Shown here: positions 34,041 to 41,168 of the stretch, piece by piece
How positions within the stretch are numbered: position 1 is the stretch's first letter
Layout of the letters: each line of letters opens with the position of its first letter
Origin: Candidatus Hydrogenedentota bacterium
GTDB lineage: Bacteria > Hydrogenedentota > Hydrogenedentia > Hydrogenedentales > CAITNO01
Reading direction: 5' to 3'
Assembly (NCBI GenBank): GCA_903902895.1
Contig: CAIUWO010001022.1
Coordinates: 1-41,168 of the forward strand
DNA length: 41,168 bases
The notes under the pieces: model-generated
The model's input: only the letters and a program-made list of their open reading frames with translations
Told to the model about the DNA's origin: nothing
Databases searched by the model: none
Program-made: the position numbers and the translations under genes

Positions 34041-34072
34041 GCAAACCTTTGCAATAAGGCAGCTTAGCGGAC
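34041..34072 (-). promoter_or_regulatory. Candidate activator site upstream of the 34010 promoter
   Basis: On the minus strand CCGCTAAGCTGCCTTATTGC runs into AAAGGTTTGCAC. It matches the palindrome at 3440 in CGC-AA, GCCT-ATT and GGTTTGC when aligned with one gap, at the same distance from the -24 element. Confidence 0.35.
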
Positions 34073-34348
34073 TTCGGCGAGAACCCAAACCCTGTGAATG
34101 GGTGTCTGTTCTCTGACAGGGGATTCTGGTCGTGTCCCATAAAGCGAGCAGACAGGCCGAGCTTACCCTGTTCGGTCCACTGCACCGGTGTTCTGAAAGT
34201 GACACCCCTTCCCATTGCCTCCGGTCACGGTTATGAAGGCGCAGACATGAATGCACGTGGAGAATTGAGCAGTTCTGACAGGGGCATGTATCATGCGCGT
34301 GTCGCGTTGCACTGTTGTTTGCGGCGCCATTGCGAAAGGAATGCCGTC

Positions 34349-35818
34349 ATGAAACAACCCATCCGTTGCACCCTGGCCGTGGCGGCGCTGTGGCTTGGCC
34401 TGCTGGTTCCTGCCATGGCCGTTGAGGCGGCTGATGCGGACAAGACCATTGATGTTGGTGACCGAAAGCAGTGGTTCATTGACGGGCTGTTCTTTGCATC
34501 GTCGTCCAACATAACGCTTCAGGTGAAGCCGCCCGTGAAGACGGGTGAGCGAACGCTGGTGTCCGACCGTCCGTGGGAGAACGCCACGCTGAACTGGTTC
34601 AGCGTGATGGAAGATGGCGGCAAATACCGCATGTGGTATGAGTGCTACGATGTCGAGGGATGGCCGACCACCGACGACACATCGTTCTGCTATGCCGAGT
34701 CGGCCGACGGGATTCATTGGGAGAAGCCCGCGCTCGGGCTGTTTTCCTACCACGGCGCAAGCGACAACAATATCCTGTTCCGTCAAATCGGCGGGGAGGG
34801 CGCCCATTCACGCGTCCACGGCGCGGGCGTTTTCAAAGACCCGAGCGGACCGCCCGAGGCGCGTTACAGGGCCGTGTCGCAGGGGATGTTTGCGGGCGCC
34901 GACCCGCCCTACCGTGTCGCGGGGATGCACTCCGCCGACGGGCTGCGCTGGACGCGCCTGCCCGGCCCCATCTGCGATGTTTTCGCCGACAGCCAGTACT
35001 CGGCGTTCTGGGACACATCGACCAGCCAGTACGCGCTTTATGGCCGCGTGAGCGGGCGCGGCCGCGCCATTGGCCGCAGCACCAGTGCCGCGTGTGAGCG
35101 CTTCGCCCCGCCGGAACTGGTTCTTGAAACGAACAACCAGGACCCGGTCGGCGCCGATTTCTACAATCCCGCCGCAATCAAATACCCCCATGCCGACAAT
35201 GTCTATCTCATGTTTCCAAGCCTCTATAACCATGCGACAGACACGCTCGACATCCACCTCGCCGTCAGCCGCGACGGTATTCACTGGTCCCGTCCGGGAA
35301 GGGGCTCGCCGTTTATCCCCCTGGGTCCGGCGGGCAGTTTCGACAGCGGCTCGCTGTACATGGGGCAGGGCATGATCCGGTCCGGCAATGAGCTCTGGCT
35401 GTATTACAGCGGGTCGCCCCTGAAGCACAACGAAGCAGAACTGGACGCGCTGGCCAAGCCGGAGAACCAGCGCGTTTTCAGCCGGGTCGTCTCGCGGCTG
35501 GACGGGCTGGTTTGTGCGCAGGCCAACGACAAGGGGGGAAGCTTCACCACGTCGCCGCTGGCGTTTGCAGGCAGCCGTCTGCTGCTCAACGTGAAGGCCG
35601 GCGCGTTCGGGGAGGTCCGGGTGGGACTGCTCGACGCCGATGGCAAACCCATCGCGGGAAGGGCCGTCGATGACTGCATCGCCATCACGGGCGACCTAAT
35701 CGACAAAGCCGTCGCGTGGAAGAACGGGATCGACCTTGGCGGTCTGGCCAAGTCGCCCGTCAGGATGGTGGTCAAGATGCGAAACGCCGAACTCTTCGCC
35801 TTCCGCTTTTCCGGCTAA
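34349..35818 (+). CDS. Secreted beta-propeller glycoside-hydrolase-like protein (GH43/32/68 type)
   Basis: 489 residues from ATG 34349 with AAAGGA 8 nt upstream. A signal peptide is visible (CTLAVAALWLGLLVPAMAVEA). The rest has the five-bladed-propeller signature repeats of GH43/GH32/GH68-like proteins: FSVMEDGGKYRMWYECYD, SFCYAESADGIHWEKPALG, GVFKDPSG, RVAGMHSADGLRWTRL, DIHLAVSRDGIHWSRPG and MIRSGNELWLYYSG. The repeated SxDGxxW motif (three times) is diagnostic. The C-terminal domain is a small beta-sandwich. It probably binds or cleaves extracellular glycans. It is divergent from the EPS export operon and convergent with 35847. Confidence 0.82.
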   Translation: MKQPIRCTLAVAALWLGLLVPAMAVEAADADKTIDVGDRKQWFIDGLFFASSSNITLQVKPPVKTGERTLVSDRPWENATLNWFSVMEDGGKYRMWYECYDVEGWPTTDDTSFCYAESADGIHWEKPALGLFSYHGASDNNILFRQIGGEGAHSRVHGAGVFKDPSGPPEARYRAVSQGMFAGADPPYRVAGMHSADGLRWTRLPGPICDVFADSQYSAFWDTSTSQYALYGRVSGRGRAIGRSTSAACERFAPPELVLETNNQDPVGADFYNPAAIKYPHADNVYLMFPSLYNHATDTLDIHLAVSRDGIHWSRPGRGSPFIPLGPAGSFDSGSLYMGQGMIRSGNELWLYYSGSPLKHNEAELDALAKPENQRVFSRVVSRLDGLVCAQANDKGGSFTTSPLAFAGSRLLLNVKAGAFGEVRVGLLDADGKPIAGRAVDDCIAITGDLIDKAVAWKNGIDLGGLAKSPVRMVVKMRNAELFAFRFSG

Positions 35819-35846
35819 GGGGAGCGTTGTTTCGGTCGCCCGGAAA

Positions 35847-37988
35847 TCACCCCTGCGGCGTGAGCCGCACCATGGCGCATCCGCGTTGCAGCGGCACGTT
35901 GAGCCGCATTTTCGGCGCTGACTCCACTGCCCCGATACGGGTCCATGCCTCCGCGCCGGGATACATGGCTTCGGCGGTCAGTGTCCCGGTTCCCGCGCCT
36001 ACCGGCAGTCCGCGCAGGACCACCGTCACCCCCTTGGCGTCGCCGCCGAAGGTGACGGGCATCGCAAAGCCGCCGGGCACGGCGAAGAGGTTTGCCTTGG
36101 CGGCGTTGTTTTCCACGGCCACCACGTGCGCCTGCAGGACCCAGTGCTTGCCCCGCATGGCGTCGAGCATGGGGCCGTAGTCGAGATAGTACTTGTCCGC
36201 CCATTCACTGGGCACGATGGTATGGTCGTTGCCGGAGAGGGGCACGGTGGGGAATACGCCCATGTACATGTAGCGTTGGAAGAATCCGTCCGGGTCGGGC
36301 TTAAGGGTGTCCACGCTGACGGTCCAGCCGATGGCCGGCTTGTGCAGGGTGAGCAGGCCCGTTGCGTTGAGTGCACGGCCGTTGTCGGCAAACTCGCAGT
36401 AGATGCCGTCCACATGCCGGAGCAGGTCGATGCGCTTGAGATGGTTGTTGACGAAGACAAACTTGCCGGCGTCGTGGAAGATGGGGGCCAGTTTGGGCAT
36501 CAGGTCGCGCCAGGAAGTGTAGAGCAGCCGGCAGGGCTTGCCGTCGACCCAGCTCTCCCCGTCGTCGGCGTTCGGATTGGCCATGCGCAGCCAGTCCATG
36601 CGGTCGATGCACACGCCGGACGAGGCGGGCAGTTTCTCCACGTGCCGCCGCGCCTGGTCGAGCAGGAACTTCTGATAGTCGGGACCACCCGGATCCATGG
36701 CGACGGCGGCGCCCCAGGTGTTCCAGTATCCGCCGTTCGGCAGAGACAGCACCCCATCGGCCACCCGAGTATAGGTGAAGTCATTGGCGTTGCGCCACGC
36801 ATCCGGGTCCTTGTCCGCGCCGGGCGTGACCGCGGCGGCTCCTTTGAGGTTCACGCCGAACTCGGTAACGTTGAAGTAGTTGAGCACATAGAACCCGTAG
36901 CCGCGCATCTTCTCCGAATAGGCGCGCATGCGCGCGACGGAGGACCAGTTGTCTTCCTGGGGCAACGGCTGTCCGCAGGCCTTGTCGTTGAAACGGAACC
37001 ACCGGTCGTCGTCACCGGGCACGGGCGGCATAAACATGCCCATGTAGGGGAAGTCGAAGCTCGCCTTCCAATTCACGCGAAACGCCATCTTGCGGAACTT
37101 CTCCGCGTCGAGGTCGCCCTCATACGCGGAATAGGCGCCGCATCCGGCAATGTCGTGGGCGGCGGGCAGTGGTGGCTCGAAATATTCCGGATAGCGGGCT
37201 GCCATCCAGCCGAGCGCCGCGCGCGGGTCGGCCGGATGCGCCACAAGGTCCATGGCGAACCGGACCGGCCGGTCCTTGCCGATGCGGTGGTTCAACCGGA
37301 CAAAGGTTATCCCTCCGTCCTTGGCGGTGCGCAGTTCCAGGTCCAGCAGGGCGTCGTCGGGCGAGAGGACCAGGCTTATCCCCTGGTCCTGCGCGGGATA
37401 AAGCAGCGTCGCAACAGGCATGCAGAAGGTGTCGCCGTGCAGCGGGCAGTAGCTGACAAGCTTCTTCTTCTTCTGGGTGAATGCGGGGGCGCCATAGTAC
37501 CAGGTGCGGTTCTGGGGAGGCTGCGCTTCCATCGGGTCGTGCCAGCCCTCATCCGAGTGGAGCGGATCGGACCATGCCGTCCAGAACCGGGCGTCGTCGT
37601 TCACCGGCATCTGGAGCCGGGTGACGATTTTCGCGGAAAAGGCGCTTTCCCCGGCGATCTCCACCTCCCAACGGATGCTGTCCCGCTGGGGCGAGAAGCG
37701 CTCGACCACGGTGCAGGACTGCCCCAGCTTGTCGTCCGCAAGCGTCCGACGGAACGTCACCGCGCCGTTTTCAGAAAGGGTTCGGACCGCTTCTCCTGTA
37801 GGGACGGCATTCCCGATTTCCGTGAACCCCGGTGTCGTGTGAAACTCGCCGTTGGGCCCCAGCCTAATCGCGGCAACCCCGCCGTTCGCAGACAGCTGGA
37901 CGGCAATGTTGCCCGATTCGGAAGTCAACGTGGTCGGTTCACCGGCGGCAAACGCGCAAATGAAGGCAAGACAGACTTGGGTTAGCAT
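35847..37988 (-). CDS. Secreted ~713-residue glycosidase-like protein, copy 1
   Basis: 713 residues from ATG 37988, chosen because AGGAGA lies 8 nt upstream and a short signal peptide follows (MLTQVCLAFICAFAAG); the longer frame upstream runs through a repeat. I do not recognise a named family. An N-terminal beta-sandwich (ESGNIAVQLSANGGVAAIRLG, a galactose-mutarotase-like opening) leads to a central (beta/alpha)-rich part: NWKASFDFPYMGMFMPP, YGFYVLNYFNVTEFG, SGVCIDRMDWLR, FVFVNNHLKRIDLL and GIYCEFADNGRALN. A C-terminal beta domain follows (VLRGLPVGAGTGTL...MVRLTPQG). The IDRMDW Asp residues are candidate catalytic positions as in GH31/36/101-like TIM barrels. Copy 2 lies just upstream at 38144. 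Confidence 0.75.
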   Translation of the reverse strand: MLTQVCLAFICAFAAGEPTTLTSESGNIAVQLSANGGVAAIRLGPNGEFHTTPGFTEIGNAVPTGEAVRTLSENGAVTFRRTLADDKLGQSCTVVERFSPQRDSIRWEVEIAGESAFSAKIVTRLQMPVNDDARFWTAWSDPLHSDEGWHDPMEAQPPQNRTWYYGAPAFTQKKKKLVSYCPLHGDTFCMPVATLLYPAQDQGISLVLSPDDALLDLELRTAKDGGITFVRLNHRIGKDRPVRFAMDLVAHPADPRAALGWMAARYPEYFEPPLPAAHDIAGCGAYSAYEGDLDAEKFRKMAFRVNWKASFDFPYMGMFMPPVPGDDDRWFRFNDKACGQPLPQEDNWSSVARMRAYSEKMRGYGFYVLNYFNVTEFGVNLKGAAAVTPGADKDPDAWRNANDFTYTRVADGVLSLPNGGYWNTWGAAVAMDPGGPDYQKFLLDQARRHVEKLPASSGVCIDRMDWLRMANPNADDGESWVDGKPCRLLYTSWRDLMPKLAPIFHDAGKFVFVNNHLKRIDLLRHVDGIYCEFADNGRALNATGLLTLHKPAIGWTVSVDTLKPDPDGFFQRYMYMGVFPTVPLSGNDHTIVPSEWADKYYLDYGPMLDAMRGKHWVLQAHVVAVENNAAKANLFAVPGGFAMPVTFGGDAKGVTVVLRGLPVGAGTGTLTAEAMYPGAEAWTRIGAVESAPKMRLNVPLQRGCAMVRLTPQG

Positions 37989-38044
37989 CAGTATCGTCTC
38001 CTGTGGCCAAAGCATATCCTTTGGGACCGGGATACCGCCAATTT

Positions 38045-38134
38045 GGACTGCGGCGGCAACGACGCCGCTTTGACTCATATCTCGCGTTGGATTAGCCAAA
38101 GCGGTGTCGTCGCTGCGCTTTGCCACCGCAGTCC
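38045..38134. repeat. Long hairpin repeat between the two paralogues
   Basis: The left arm GGACTGCGGCGGCA...ACGACGCCGCTTTG (38045-38072) and the right arm (38097-38134), read in reverse complement, match over almost all of it except a 10-base insertion in the right arm, around a 24-nt loop. It looks like a dispersed REP/MITE-type element that inserted after the gene duplication. It sits within the leader/promoter region of the copy-1 gene. Confidence 0.6.
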
Positions 38135-38143
38135 ACACAGGCA

Positions 38144-40282
38144 TTATCCCTGCGGCGTGAGCCGCACCATGGCGCACTTGCGTTGCAACGGCACGGTCAC
38201 GCTCATTTTCGACGTGATATCCATTGTGCCAATCACCGACCATTTTTCCGCGCCGGGATAGAGGACCTCAGCGTTCACCTTTTTCACCCCGTCGCCCACG
38301 GGCAACCCGCGCAGTACCGCGACCACTTCTTTGGCATCGCCGCCGAAGGTTATGGGCATCACAAAGCCGCCGGGCACGGCGAAGAGATTTGCCTTGGCCG
38401 CGTCGTTCTCCACGGCCACCACGTGCGCCTGCAGGACCCAGTGTTTGCCGCGCATGGCGTCGAGCAGGGGCCCGTAGTCGAGGTAGTACTTCTCCGCCCA
38501 ATCGTCGGGGATGATGGTGTGGTTGTTGCCCGCGAAGGGTGCCGTGGGGAACACGCCCATGTGCAGGTGGCGCTGGAAGTAGCCGTCCGGGTCGGGCTGG
38601 AGGTCCTCCACCTTGGCCGTCCAGCCGATGGCCGGTTTGTGCACCGTGAGCAGGCCCGTTGTGTTGAGCGCACGGCCGTTGTTGGCATACTCGCAGTAGA
38701 TGCCGTCCACATGCCGCAGCAGGTCAATGCGTTTGAGAAGGTTGTTGACGAAGATGAACTTGCCCGCATCGTGGAAGATGGGCGCCAGCCTGGGCATCAG
38801 TTCACGCCAGGAGGAATAGGGCAGGCGGCAGGGCCTGCCCTCGAACCAGCTTTCCCCATCGTTGACGTTCGGGTTGGGGACGCGCAGCCAGTCCAGGCGG
38901 TCAATGCACACACCGGACGAGGCGGGCAGTTTCTCCACATGACGCCGGGCCTGGTCGAGCAGGAAGGTCTGGTAATTCGGTCCGCCCGGGTCCATGCCCA
39001 CCGCTCCGCCCCAGGTATCCCAGTATTTGCCCTCCGGGGTGAGCAACAGTCCGTCGGCCACCCGGGTATACGTGAAGTCGTTGGCGTTGCGCCATGCCTC
39101 CGGGTTCTTGTCGGCGCCGGGCGTCACCGCCTTTGCCCCTGTGATGTTCCAGCCGAACTCGGTGACGTTGAAGTAATTGAGCACGTGAAATCCGTAGCCC
39201 CGCATTTTTTCCGAATAGGCGTTCACGCGCGCAACCGACGACCAGTTGTCCTCGCCGGGCACCGGCTGGCCAAAGGCGTTTTCGTTGAAGCGAAGCCACC
39301 GGTCATTGTCGCCGGACACCGGCGGCAGGAACATGCCCATGTAGGGGAAATCGAAGCTGGCCTTCCAGTTCACACGAAAGGCCATCTTGCGGTACTTCTC
39401 CGCGTCCAGGTCGCCCTCATAGCTGGAATAGGCGCCGCATCCGGCCATGTCATGCGCGGCAGGAAGGGGCGGTTCGAAGTAGTCCGGATACCGCGCGGCC
39501 ATCCAACCGAGCGCCGCCCGCGGGTCGGCGGGATGGGCGACCAGGTCCAGGGCGAAGCGGACGGGCCGGTCTCTGGCGATGCGATGGTTGAGCCGGGCAA
39601 AGGCAATGCTGCCATGCTTGGTGGTGCTCAGTTCCAAATCGAGCAGCGCGTCGTCAGGCGAGAGGACCAGGCTGAGCCCGCTATCCTGCTCCGGATACAA
39701 CAGCGTTGCCACGGGCATGCAGAAGGTGTCGCCATGCACCGGAATGTAGCCGATCATGGGGTTCCGCCTGTTGAACACCGGTGCCCCATAGCACCAGGTC
39801 TGGTTTTGTTTGGGCTGCGGCACCATCGGGTCGTGCCAGCCCTCATCCGAATGCAGCGGGTCCGACCATGCCGTCCAGAACAGGATATCGTCGTTTGCCG
39901 GCATTTGGAGCCGGGTGACGATTTTTGCGGAGAAGGCATTCTTCCCGGTGACCTCCACCCCCCAGCGGATACTGTCCCGTCCGGGGGAAAACCGTTCAAC
40001 CACAGTGCAGGCTTGTCCGGCCTTGACGTCTGCAAGCGTCCTCCGGAATGCTGCCCCGCCATTTTTACAGGGAATGCGAACCGTCCCGCCCGAAGGCACG
40101 GCGTTTCCGATTTCCGTGCGGCCCGGTGCCGCCTGAAACACGCCGTCAGCCCCCAGCCTGACAGCGGTAACCCTGCCGTTCACAGACAGTTGGACGGCAA
40201 TATTGCCCGATTCGGAGGTCACGGTGACCGGGCCGCCGGCGGTAAACGCACAAAGGACCACAAGGCAGGCATGGAACAGCAT
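38144..40282 (-). CDS. Secreted ~712-residue glycosidase-like protein, copy 2
   Basis: 712 residues from ATG 40282 with AGGAGA upstream; signal peptide MLFHACLVVLCAFTAGG. Colinear with copy 1 over the full length, with no large indels and the same blocks (ESGNIAVQLS, TAWSDPLHSDEGWHDPM, NWKASFDFPYMGMF, VLNYFNVTEFG, SGVCIDRLDWLR, GIYCEYANNGRALN, HWVLQAHVVAVEN, RKCAMVRLTPQG). A plausible sigma-70 promoter lies on the minus strand: TTGCAC, 17-bp spacer, TATGCT (near 40351-40312). The AGGATATGCTT element is also kept before copy 1. The pair is a tandem duplication. The function is unknown; an extracellular glycan-active enzyme is the best guess. Confidence 0.75.
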   Translation of the reverse strand: MLFHACLVVLCAFTAGGPVTVTSESGNIAVQLSVNGRVTAVRLGADGVFQAAPGRTEIGNAVPSGGTVRIPCKNGGAAFRRTLADVKAGQACTVVERFSPGRDSIRWGVEVTGKNAFSAKIVTRLQMPANDDILFWTAWSDPLHSDEGWHDPMVPQPKQNQTWCYGAPVFNRRNPMIGYIPVHGDTFCMPVATLLYPEQDSGLSLVLSPDDALLDLELSTTKHGSIAFARLNHRIARDRPVRFALDLVAHPADPRAALGWMAARYPDYFEPPLPAAHDMAGCGAYSSYEGDLDAEKYRKMAFRVNWKASFDFPYMGMFLPPVSGDNDRWLRFNENAFGQPVPGEDNWSSVARVNAYSEKMRGYGFHVLNYFNVTEFGWNITGAKAVTPGADKNPEAWRNANDFTYTRVADGLLLTPEGKYWDTWGGAVGMDPGGPNYQTFLLDQARRHVEKLPASSGVCIDRLDWLRVPNPNVNDGESWFEGRPCRLPYSSWRELMPRLAPIFHDAGKFIFVNNLLKRIDLLRHVDGIYCEYANNGRALNTTGLLTVHKPAIGWTAKVEDLQPDPDGYFQRHLHMGVFPTAPFAGNNHTIIPDDWAEKYYLDYGPLLDAMRGKHWVLQAHVVAVENDAAKANLFAVPGGFVMPITFGGDAKEVVAVLRGLPVGDGVKKVNAEVLYPGAEKWSVIGTMDITSKMSVTVPLQRKCAMVRLTPQG

Positions 40283-40401
40283 GGACGGTGTCTCCTGTAT
40301 ACTCAAGCATATCCTGCCAACCTTGGGCGTGCAATAGCTTCCTGTCGGCAGGCGCGGGGGAGGTGCCCGGCCGGCGGGGTGTTTTGCCGGGCGTGCCGCA
40401 C

Positions 40402-40431
40402 TTGACACGGGGTCGGTTTTTTTGGTAGTTT
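40402..40431 (+). promoter_or_regulatory. Sigma-70-type promoter of the tRNA-tuf operon
   Basis: A consensus -35 TTGACA (40402-40407) and a -10-like TAGTTT (40426-40431) with an 18-bp spacer lie 50 bp upstream of the first tRNA. The spacer contains a T7 run. Confidence 0.6.
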
Positions 40432-40483
40432 ATCCATCGGTCGTCCGCGTCAGCGCGGGCGGCGTTTGTTTCTGGGTTAACGC

Positions 40484-40559
40484 GCTGGCGTAGCTCAGTT
40501 GGTAGAGCAGCTGACTTGTAATCAGCAGGTCGGGGGTTCGATTCCCTTCGCCAGCTCCA
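40484..40559 (+). tRNA. tRNA-Thr (anticodon TGT), CCA encoded
   Basis: Acceptor GCTGGCG pairs with CGCCAGC, D-loop AGCTCAGTTGGTAGAGC, anticodon stem-loop CTGACTTGTAATCAG with TGT, T-loop GGTTCGATTCC, discriminator T and CCA at 40557-40559. First tRNA of the Thr-Tyr-Gly-Thr-tuf cluster. Confidence 0.97.
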
Positions 40560-40621
40560 CTATGGATATGACAGTTGAAACTTTTCTTATAGACCGCCCT
40601 TCCCTTGGGCGGCGGCATCGT

Positions 40622-40707
40622 GGTGGGATGCCCGAGCGGTTAAAGGGGATGGGCTGTAAACCCATTGGCTAGCGCCTACGTTGGTTCAAATCCAACTCCC
40701 ACCACCA
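40622..40707 (+). tRNA. tRNA-Tyr (anticodon GTA), CCA encoded
   Basis: Acceptor GGTGGGA pairs with TCCCACC, anticodon loop CTGTAAA with GTA, long variable arm (class II, 86 nt with CCA), T-loop GGTTCAAATCC, discriminator A and CCA at 40705-40707. Confidence 0.97.
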
Positions 40708-40764
40708 TTTTGAAAACCAGGCTTCCCGGCCCGTTTTGGCCCGGAACCTTTGGGAATACTTGCT

Positions 40765-40840
<76 letters not shown>

Positions 40841-40866
40841 TTCTTGGTCAGGACCAGTGTTGGAAC

Positions 40867-40942
<76 letters not shown>

Positions 40943-41049
40943 TTGCAAAATTTTGAGTTGTTTGACGGCTCTTCGGCGTGATGCGGCGCGCTCTGGAAAC
41001 GCGTGGTTTCCGGCGGCGCGCGGGCTTACCAGCAACAAGGAACAGAGAG

Positions 41050-41168
41050 ATGGCGAAGGAAAAATTCCAGCGGAACAAGCCGCACGTTAACGTGGGCACC
41101 ATCGGCCACGTGGACCATGGCAAGACGACGCTGACGAGCGCGATCACGAAAGTGCTTTCGAAGACGGG
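41050..41168 (+). CDS. tuf: Elongation factor Tu (N-terminus only)
   Basis: The ATG at 41050 follows AAGGA. The 39 visible codons read [32 protein letters not shown]..., with the G1/P-loop GHVDHGKT of EF-Tu. The gene runs off the window edge. It delivers aminoacyl-tRNA to the ribosome. Linkage to the four upstream tRNAs is the conserved bacterial arrangement. Confidence 0.98.
   Translation, partial: MAKEKFQRNKPHVNVGTIGHVDHGKTTLTSAITKVLSKT

Larger units (their letters stand above)
33774..34348. other. Divergent intergenic region between the Wza-like gene and the secreted glycosidase-like gene
   Basis: A 575-bp region holding a leftward sigma-54 promoter (34010-34025) with upstream elements, and a leader of about 225 nt to the Wza-like gene. 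The leader includes a small GCATCC/GGATGC hairpin (33904-33919) and further palindromic sequences (GAGAACCC/GGGT...GTTCTC near 34080-34112). TCTGACAGGGG occurs twice (near 34112 and 34273). The frame of the rightward gene stays open from 34094, but that upstream part looks non-coding. Confidence 0.55.

Noticed and set aside
32493-34067. 524-codon + strand frame across the Wza-like gene
   Set aside because: Antisense to a clear SLBB export protein and running into the control region; composition is typical of a shadow frame.
36126-40405. Very long open frames (619 and 761 codons) on the + strand over the two secreted paralogues
   Set aside because: They are antisense shadows of high-GC genes whose minus-strand frames have signal peptides, SD sites and paralogue conservation.

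Overview
The window is GC-rich bacterial chromosome dominated by one exopolysaccharide (EPS) locus. It is flanked on the left by unrelated enzymes and transporters and on the right by secreted glycosidase-like proteins and the conserved tRNA(Thr)-tRNA(Tyr)-tRNA(Gly)-tRNA(Thr)-tuf cluster. The gene content (Wzx/Wzy/Wza/Wzc EPS machinery, sigma-54 control, large secreted choice-of-anchor-D/NEVWN proteins, a ceramidase-like enzyme, tandem secreted hydrolase-like proteins) suggests an uncultured-lineage diderm such as Candidatus Hydrogenedentota or a PVC-group relative. That assignment is inference from overall flavour, not from a marker comparison.

Layout. 1-3159: a partial ceramidase-like protein (-), an acyltransferase-3 (+) and a VIT1/CCC1 metal transporter (-). 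3160-8015 (+): a sigma-54 promoter, a stand-alone receiver protein, a truncated Rossmann-domain relative of the EPS initiating enzyme, the full-length polyprenyl-phosphate sugar phosphotransferase, and a sigma-54 activator with a receiver domain. 8045-8710 (-): a serine-acetyltransferase-like hexapeptide protein. 8711-15540: an AT-richer control region, then two paralogous secreted proteins sharing a NEVWN/YEGG glycosidase-like domain; each is preceded by a structured leader element, and an orphan third copy of that element lies upstream. 15553-16479 (-): a second acyltransferase-3. 16974-26886 (+): SGNH hydrolase, GT4, GT2, Wzx flippase, Wzy polymerase, polysaccharide deacetylase, GT2 and a FemAB/BioF2-type acetyltransferase. 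26947-33773 (-): GT4, GT2, WecG/TagA, Wzc-like chain-length protein and Wza-like export protein, behind a sigma-54 promoter. 34349-35818 (+): a secreted beta-propeller glycosidase-like protein. 35847-40282 (-): two tandem copies of a secreted protein of about 712 residues. 40484-41168 (+): four tRNAs and the start of tuf.

How it fits together. The initiating phosphotransferase, at least five glycosyltransferases, flippase, polymerase, co-polymerase and outer-membrane export protein make up a complete Wzx/Wzy-type EPS pathway. Two acyltransferase-3 proteins, an SGNH hydrolase, a LbH acyltransferase, a GNAT protein and a NodB deacetylase suggest the polymer is heavily acylated and deacylated. 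Three sigma-54 promoters share a core and an upstream motif, and the activator gene sits in the same locus, so a common sigma-54 regulon is plausible. The most unusual signal is a three-copy leader element: a 12-position stem that pairs at 10 positions in each copy, a constant 19-nt loop, and a downstream stretch complementary to the Shine-Dalgarno. It sits in front of the two NEVWN proteins and looks like a translational switch that I cannot assign to a known RNA family.
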